Below, one piece after another: positions 56,864 to 64,000 of a DNA stretch of 64,000 nt (the first letter of the stretch is position 1; each line of letters starts with the position of its first letter). The stretch is from Chrysomallon squamiferum (Eukaryota; Mollusca; Gastropoda; Neomphalida; Peltospiridae). The stretch covers positions 30,468,750-30,532,749 of the forward strand of contig CM022671.1 in assembly GCA_012295275.1 (NCBI GenBank), in the 5' to 3' direction. The notes under the pieces were generated by a model that was not told the origin of the DNA, did not search any database, and worked only from the letters and a program-made list of their open reading frames with translations. A program made the position numbers and the translations under genes.

Positions 56864-59800
56864 CAATCTGCAAATTGAAAACAAAACAAAAACAAAAATT
56901 CTCTTATTGCACATCAGGAAGAATTTGCATATTGATAAAAACTGTGAAACAATAAAATCTGTTTTGCTTAACAAATAAGCATGCAAAAATCTGTTAATTA
57001 ATTCTTTTTTTTTTTCTTGTTGTATTTTTTGTTTTGTTTTGGACACACATACAGTTAACAGAAAGTGGTTTTCTATACACAAGTGATGCTGCCCAACTAG
57101 TTTTTACAATATCACAAACCAACATTGGTTATCTGAAGACAGTAAACAATGAAAGACAGTATCTGTCGTAGAGGTATACACAAGAAAATGGTGTTTTGAA
57201 AAACAGAGCTGAACACAGATCTATTAAGTGAAAGGTTTCTCAAAATAGTTCATTACACACAACAGGGAAAACAATTCTCAATAGACTGTAAAATTAAAGA
57301 TGAAAATTATTTTCCTTTGAGATAAATTTCTTCAGATAGGAAAGCAAATCTTCACATATACTGCAATCTAAATATCCTCTATAATTACAATATATATTAG
57401 GGATAAAAACCAACAATAACAGTAATATAAATAAACAGTAACAACTGACAAATTTGATTAAATATGGTATGATTGCACATACTTGTATAAAAACCACTGT
57501 TTTAGTCATGATTTTCAGTTTAAAATAATACATTTTAACATTTTGAATCATTTATATAAGAATATTTTAACAAGAATTTATGGAAATATAAAAAATATTG
57601 CAGCGAGCTGAGGTTAAAAGAAAATATGGAATTCATTGTAGTAATTATAAGTAATTTCATTAGTTCTAATATACATGTAAATAGTTTTACGGATTATTAT
57701 GTAGAAAATGAAAAAAAATTAAATTTAAAGCTTAGTAAAGTTTAGTCAAATAAAATTCTATTAATCGGATTTGCCAGGGTGCAATTTAATAGTAACAAAC
57801 ATTTCAAGTAAATTAGCATTTTTAAATGCATTAGAAGAAAAAAAAAAAAAGGTTATCCCTTTATAAAAAAAAAAGAATTTTAATAAAAATTGCAAAAACA
57901 AAACATACAAATGAAATTAAATAATAATCCCAAAGTAAAAAAATTAAAAAATTAATTTGAGAAATATGTATCAAACCCATATTTCAGATTAAAATAAAAA
58001 GTGTTAATGTGGAGTAAAAATAAATAACTTACTATTCTAAATCTTGGGAATGTGAGTTCTTCAATTTTTTTGTTTTTGTTTTTATATGTATTCTGCTTTG
58101 TTTATCACAACCACATATAATCACAGAAATTCTATATAGACCAGTAGGGTATTGAATGTAGCAAAAAATTAATATTTTTATGTAGAGACCTTGGCAATAA
58201 GTATCAATTACTTTTTAATAAACATACTTTGATTAATAATAACAATAAACAATACAAAAAATATTAACTATAAAATAAAGAAAGAAAACAAAACAAAAGA
58301 CACCAACAATCAGAATTAACTCTGTTATACGAAGTGAACAAATATAAAAATGGACTGTAAATAGAATTTGGCTTTAATGGATCATGTAAACAGTATTTCA
58401 TAACCCCCTAACCCCTCAAAAAACTCCCCAAAAAACAAACAAAATACACACAACCCATCCCACCTCAAAATAACCCCAATCCAATAAATCAAAAAACTGA
58501 AAATATTTTTAATGTAACAAAATAATAATTAAGTTTATAGATTAAAAACCTCTGCAACCAACATCAAACAAAAACTCTAGCATGTAAACACCGATAAATA
58601 TTTCTTGGTAATGTTTCTGAAGAGGAATGTAGGCAATCCATCGTTAATTACAGTTCAGTGTCCAGCTATATTAATTTTGGATAAACTAATGTAGGAACCC
58701 AATTTGTGCTCTGTGATGTTCCTCAGATTATGGGTAACAGCAGCCTCAGGCATCCACTTTGTGCTATTTATAAAATATAAAGTATTCTATGGACCAGCCA
58801 GTTTAGAGAACAAAACACTTCCAAAATACAACTTGAAAGAGGATGATATATAATCTAAAACTTTTATATATAATCTATGCTATAAACTAAATTCATAAAT
58901 TATCAATTAGATAACAAAACATGATATCTAAGTTAAACAATACTGGATTTGCTTTACATTAAATACAAATATTAAGAATAACAATTTTATATAAATAATT
59001 TTATATAAATAAAATATATAAAAATGTCAAAAGTAAAGCATGTTAAGTAAATTAATAAATATAGACCCTCATAAAAATTTTGGTAAACAAGTAAGTAGAA
59101 TATGTTTAAATAGATTACAATAATGTTAACAGAAAATATAATATGTTGTGATTATTAAATGTACAAGAAACAAATAAATATAAATGCATTTTCCATATAT
59201 TTGAAAACAGTAATAACAAATTAATTTAATAACATTTTTTTTTTTTTTGACTGCATATTTGTAGTGTGCAATCTTTAAGATCAATGAATCCACTGAAATT
59301 CAGAATGTAGAACAAATTACAAATACTTCTGGAATGTAGAAATTGTTTCTAGATTGTAGATGGATGTTTTTTCAGCAACCAAGATGCTGTTGTTACAAGC
59401 AACACTGACACATTACTTTCAGATTATGAGCAAGCATCATTTACAAAACTGCATACTGTTAATTTAGTAGTAATTATTGTTTTCAATTATTAGCTATTAG
59501 AAATCGATGACAAAGAAAATAATCACTTCTGTGAACACTCACTTCAAAGGCAGTGTCAGATTTAAATTATTTACAAATGTTAAAGAATATCTCATATGGA
59601 TTTAGAAATAAAAATAAAAAAAGAAAAGAAAAAATGGAGAAGAAATAAATAAAAATAAATAAAATTATTATCACGGAAAAATTAGAATGAAATAAAAGGA
59701 AAGCATATTTAAATGCTATTATGATATAAATAACGACAGAATAATCAATCCTACCAGGTATTCAGATCTAAAATCCACCAAACTCTTTGTAGATATAATT

Positions 59801-61814
59801 TATAAACTACACGAAATGTCTAGTAAACAGCTTAGACCATATTTAGAGCACTCAAATGAAAATAAAATTTAAAGCTGAAAGCTGCAGACTAAATGTAGAA
59901 TGCTCCAGTGAAATAATTGCATATTTGCTGTAATAGACTGAAAAAAAAAACTACAAAATTTTTAAAGGGATTGACAGACATATAATTAAGTGGCCTTAAC
60001 AGCAATTACATGTTTTGAAATATATAAAATATTTGCTAACTGATGCCTCTATAAGAAAACTTAGGTCATAAGTTAGCATGAAATATTTATCAACTGTTAC
60101 ACCAATGAAAGAAGGTATGGTGTCCACATGCAAACATTAACTATCAGAGGTGCAGCCACTAACAAGAAAACCAGCGAAAGCACTATATGTTACAAAATGA
60201 CACAAGTCATGATTTGTTTTGTCGCAGAAGATACAAACTAATGACAACTATAACTTTTCTGAAGATTACACATATATTCTCTCTCTATAATTAAATTATA
60301 TCAAAAATGGACATATTTTGAATCACATTTATAGTTGTATATACTGATTTTCAAGTATATATACAACATATACTTTACTTATATACAGTTTATCATTTTT
60401 TGAATAAATATACACTGTAAATACACCAACTATTGTCCTTTTTATAACATTAACAGTATTCTATTTTTCTACTTTATACCTTTAAAAGAACAAAACTAAA
60501 ATGAAATAAGATATATATCACAACACTGCAATTTACGTGATAAATACAAAGATTTAAAAAATTGTATGCAATATAATTTCAGTGATTTACTATTATTTAC
60601 TTTTGTCAGACATCTTTGTGTTTGTTTTTTATTTTTTTAAATTAATGAACAATAGGTGTTAGTTAACAGAATGATAGTTCACCGCTGGTTGCCTGTATCA
60701 GTAATCACAATAAATTATTGCATTTTTGCATATGATGTTTCATCTACAATGTCAAAAGATAAGTGGAAGCACATTATGTGTGATATAAAGAGAAAAGTTC
60801 AGGAATAAATATTTATCTTCATCTTAGGTCATGGTTAAAATATAAAAGCAAAATCAAATGCAGAAATAATAATAGTAATGATGATGATGTAAAAAAAATC
60901 ACCCAAGAAAACAGAAACTCGAAACCTCTGACCTTACCGACACATTTTAATAATCTTGTGTTTGTCACCACAATCTCTTTTGGGCTTAGAGATTGTTGTT
61001 TTAAACTGTTAAGTTTGAATTATTTTTATGTTTATAAATATTTGTATAATTTAATAACATATGAAATTTAGGTTCTAACTAATCAGTTATCAAAGAGTAT
61101 GTTCTAAGTTAAATTAGATAAAATGTAAACAATCTGTTGTCAAAATTGACTTTTTATTGACTGAATTTAAAGCTTCCAAGTAAATAAAGATTTCCGTTTG
61201 GAAATGTTAAAAGTTTTGATTTTCATTTATATTAATTTGGCTAATTTCATTGTCACAGTTCACTCATTAAGATTTGTTTTTTGGTAAGGCTTTAGATTCA
61301 GTAGTTTTAAGACAATATTACGAACAGATCTATAAACATGATCTAAATTATGAAAACACATTTTGTGTGAAAAAAATGAAATATATCCAACAAAAAGATC
61401 CAGAGGGGTTAATTAGCAAAAACATTGCTTTTTTGATGTCTGTGTCTGAATGAAATAGGAACTAAATAAAATTAATTAATACTAGCAGGAGACAGTCATA
61501 CAAATAAGAAAAAAGTAAAGAAAAAAACCTCTTCTGTAATTAATGCTATTTATCTCATAGTCATAAATTTTTTCTTGTTTTGAAAATAACTCCAGGAAAA
61601 TTATCTTAGAAATGTGGTAATATACATGTAAGAACCCAAGCTATCAAACAAGCACCCACCCAACCTTATTTATATAGTCTAATAAAAGCAAGTAAGGTTA
61701 TATAACTATTAAGCCATTTCCACATATATTCTAATATACTCTAGCTTATGTTAAGGTAAAACAGATAAGTCTACTGTCATCAAAACATGCATATGTTGTT
61801 GTTTTGTTAGATTT

Positions 61815-61916
61815 TCAGTCTGATTCATCTTCACTGGCATTGTTTCCACGACCTAAAAAGGTTGTTCGGCTTCCACCACTTTCTGACTGGATTACAGACT
61901 GGGTAGCTTCTTCCAC
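61815..61916 (-). CDS. CADPS: CADPS last coding exon
   Basis: 33 codons and TGA: VEEATQSVIQSESGGSRTTF, LGRGNNASEDESD. VEEATxSV matches the family; the tail is acidic. The stop is at 61815-61817. Confidence 0.96.
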   Translation of the reverse strand: MEEATQSVIQSESGGSRTTFLGRGNNASEDESD

Positions 61917-64000
61917 CTATTAAAATTAAAAACATCAAATTGACAACTGTATGTTATGTAACACATATTTACTAGCAATTAACAGACCATCAGAATGACA
62001 ATTTTTTTTTTTTTTTTACATGGTACTTAGGCAAAAAATAGTTAAATTCTGAATGATGTTATTACAGAATACTGAAGAATAGTATTTAGTGTCTGTCAGA
62101 AATTGGCTAGAAACAGCGTAATATTATTTACCTGAAGTCTGCTACAGATAGTTTGATAGGTTTTGCTATTGAGACAATTTTCGGGAACTCCCTGGAGCTC
62201 AAAGTCCGAATAACATTTCTGAAATAAAGACAACTTGTTTTCAGTTATGTGTGCAAAGAAAACTAAACTCTAAAAAAAATTTGTTTGACAGAAATTGAGA
62301 GAAAGTGAGTAAGAGAAACTGAGAGCTGAGAGAAAGAGAGAGAGGGAATACAGAATTTTATAGACTTTTTTTTTTTATCAGGTTGAAGTATTTACACTGA
62401 ACGGAAAATCAAGCACATCTGTTACAGATATTTAACAATACAAGTAATCACATTTTAATTTACTATCTGATTACCTACCCTGTTTATTGCCATTAGACAG
62501 TTCAGTTGGTAAGGGTGCAGAGAAAGGTCAAGGCGATCAGTCAGCCAATCACAAATCATTTTCATCTGACCAGTATACCATTCCTAGATTAAAATATAAA
62601 AATGAACATTTAAAGTCTCACTGCACTGTTTATTCCTAATAATGCTACTTAGAAATATCATTTGACAAAATATAACAACACAAAAGTTCAAATATTTGGA
62701 TATTATTTACTGTTATGACTGTCATAATATTCTCTTCTGCTATGATAGATGCTGCTTTTAAACAAACCTATAATTTTTGCACAATATCTTCAAAAACTTC
62801 TCTCTATTTTTTTTCATTATATCTTGATCATTATTTAGAGAAATGAAATTCAAAGTCAATAACCTCACTAAAAATATGCAAAAATGCATAAAAACCAGTC
62901 AAGTATTTTACCTCAAATATTGTTAATGTGTAGAGTTCATCAGTAATTTTTTGTCTCAGCTGATCTAGGTTTCCTCGCATGAAGTCAACATAGGACTTTC
63001 CAAGTTCATTCACTGGTTTCTGAAGTGATTTAATAATAATAGTAGTAATAGCAGTAATAATAGTAAATATAATTATAACAACTACAGTAATAAAAATAAG
63101 AAATTTATGTATAATTTCAACTAAAAAAATCAAAAACAGTATAAAATAAAAAACAAGAATTCTCTAAGCAGAACTTACTGTTAATGAAAGTATTGATGCA
63201 AAAAATGTTCCCTCATCGTATCGGGCTAGTTTGCCCAACACTGATTCCAACACTGACAACAGCTGAAATAAATAGTAAAAAATTATTTTGGCTGTAATGT
63301 CATCTCTTTTAATTAATTTATTATCTAGGAAAAAAAAAAATAATAATAAAATGTTTAAATTAAATTAGAAATTAAGACTTCTGTCTACACCAATAATGAA
63401 ATTCTGTATTCAGTTACCTTTTCAACAAGACATTTGACCATCTGGACTTGAACACGCTCCAGGAATTCATCTATCTTTGTATGATACTGATGCTTAAAAA
63501 AATATAATGAGTACGGCATCACAAAAATAAAGAACAACAAATGTTTTTGTTTTTTGGAAAAGTAGGTATTTTATATTAAATAACTGCTGAATATTTTGAA
63601 AATTTATCTGTTTAAAATTTCAAGAAGTCTGACCAAAAACCAATTTTTTATTATACATAAAAAAGTAGTTAATCCAGAAATTAAATGTTTAGCAAAAATT
63701 TGAAAAAGATAATTACTCAACTTAATGGATTCATTCTTTTACTTATTTAAAAAAAAAAAAAATTATAAAGAAAAGTAATATAAGTTGAAAATAATTATAT
63801 TAAAAAAATACTACCATATTTTGGCCACTGTCCAAGGCACAAAGGTGAAGAGCCTGTTAAATAATTTTTATATTAAAAGATTATTTACTCATGAAAAGAT
63901 AGATATAATATTATAAATATCTATGTACCAAAAAACCTGAAACAAAAAAAACAAACACAATAAAATGTAACCTACATGTCATTGAAAAATACTTTCTCTG
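61815..64000 (-). CDS. CADPS: CADPS/CAPS (unc-31 family) C-terminal exons, gene continues beyond window
   Basis: Calcium-dependent secretion activator: a cytosolic, membrane-associated factor that primes dense-core vesicles for SNARE-driven release of neuropeptides and monoamines. Seven coding exons at the 3' end were read: 63815-63853, 63418-63492, 63179-63262, 62912-63019, 62479-62583, 62132-62218 and 61815-61916. All are phase 0, giving 199 residues plus the stop, and belong to the end of the region after the MUN domain. Diagnostic stretches: RYDEGTFFASILSLT, MKMICDWLTDRLDLSLHPYQ, DFELQGVPENCLNSKTYQTI and LQVEEATQSV, ending in an acidic NASEDESD tail as in vertebrate CADPS (KDSDEEDEE-type). 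C2, PH and the rest of MUN lie right of base 64000. The gene converges on SEC13. Vertebrates have two paralogues, most invertebrates one. Confidence 0.95.
62132..62218 (-). CDS. CADPS: CADPS exon (second from the end)
   Basis: 29 codons: KCYSDFELQGVPENCLNSKT, YQTICSRLQ; DF-LQGV--..LNSKTY is conserved in all CAPS proteins. Donor GTAAAT. Confidence 0.97.
62479..62583 (-). CDS. CADPS: CADPS exon (third from the end)
   Basis: 35 codons: EWYTGQMKMICDWLTDRLDL, SLHPYQLNCLMAINR. WLTDRLDL-LH-YQL is the clearest CAPS signature in the window. Donor GTAGGT. Confidence 0.97.
62912..63019 (-). CDS. CADPS: CADPS exon (fourth from the end)
   Basis: 36 codons: KPVNELGKSYVDFMRGNLDQ, LRQKITDELYTLTIFE. Phase 0, donor GTAAAA. 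The open frame runs back into the preceding 159-bp intron, but the acceptor TTCAG at 63020 fits the family boundary. Confidence 0.93.
63179..63262 (-). CDS. CADPS: CADPS exon (fifth from the end)
   Basis: 28 codons: LLSVLESVLGKLARYDEGTF, FASILSLT. RYDEGT is a strongly conserved CAPS motif. Donor GTAAGT. Confidence 0.95.
63418..63492 (-). CDS. CADPS: CADPS exon (sixth from the end)
   Basis: 25 codons: HQYHTKIDEFLERVQVQMVK, CLVEK. Helical and charged, phase 0. Donor GTAACT. Confidence 0.9.
63815..63853 (-). CDS. CADPS: CADPS exon (seventh from the end)
   Basis: 13 codons, ALHLCALDSGQNM, phase 0 both ends; acceptor AACAG, donor GTAGTA. No further upstream exon was seen between 63854 and 64000. 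Confidence 0.85.

Larger units (their letters stand above)
55830..61814. other. Convergent SEC13-CADPS 3' region
   Basis: No coding exon was recognised. AATAAA signals for SEC13 occur on the plus strand at 56165-56170 and 56426-56431, so its 3' UTR likely ends within 350-650 bp of the stop. On the minus strand an AATAAA lies at about 56858-56863 (plus TTTATT), among others, and could end a CADPS 3' UTR of about 5 kb. Unlike the rest of the window, there is no di- or trinucleotide array of note across almost 6 kb, only short A-runs. Small open frames at 56855-57082 and 57294-57551 show no family features. Confidence 0.65.

Overview
The window is a piece of an AT-rich animal nuclear genome with GT-AG introns. 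The protein families, the gene order and the heavy load of microsatellites (AAT, AC, AG, AAAT) point to a lophotrochozoan, most likely a mollusc. That is an inference from character; no species marker was recognised. There is no sign of prokaryotic or viral sequence. Three protein genes account for all the coding sequence found.

(1) Positions 1 to 46206, minus strand: a Flamingo/CELSR-type seven-pass cadherin. 23 exons were placed, from the start codon (46206) to the first two transmembrane helices (558). The rest of the 7TM domain and the C-terminus lie beyond base 1. The exons join in phase to about 2510 residues: signal peptide, nine cadherin repeats in one 3.6-kb exon, EGF and laminin-G modules, laminin-EGF, hormone-receptor domain, GAIN domain with a cleavable GPS, then TM1-TM2. 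Two single-base excesses in coding A-runs (exons 8 and 22) break the frame and look like homopolymer errors. Intron 1 is about 19 kb.

(2) Positions 46207 to 51295: a divergent intergenic region with upstream sequence of CELSR on the left and of SEC13 on the right, including three long (AG/CT)n tracts. Positions 51296 to 55829, plus strand: complete SEC13, nine coding exons, 313 residues. It is the WD40 subunit of the COPII outer coat and of the Y-complex of the nuclear pore.

(3) Positions 55830 to 61814: convergent region almost free of microsatellites, probably 3' UTR of SEC13 and a long 3' UTR of the next gene. Positions 61815 to beyond 64000, minus strand: the last seven coding exons of CADPS/CAPS (unc-31 family), the dense-core-vesicle priming factor; its 5' part lies beyond base 64000.

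The three genes do not form a pathway: planar polarity/adhesion, ER export and nuclear pore, and regulated secretion. Their human counterparts CELSR3, SEC13 and CADPS all lie on chromosome arm 3p, so this may be a relic of an ancestral linkage group. The most unusual structure is a 23-bp minisatellite in CELSR intron 19 that starts at the real 5' splice site of exon 19 and repeats the splice-donor motif about 17 times.
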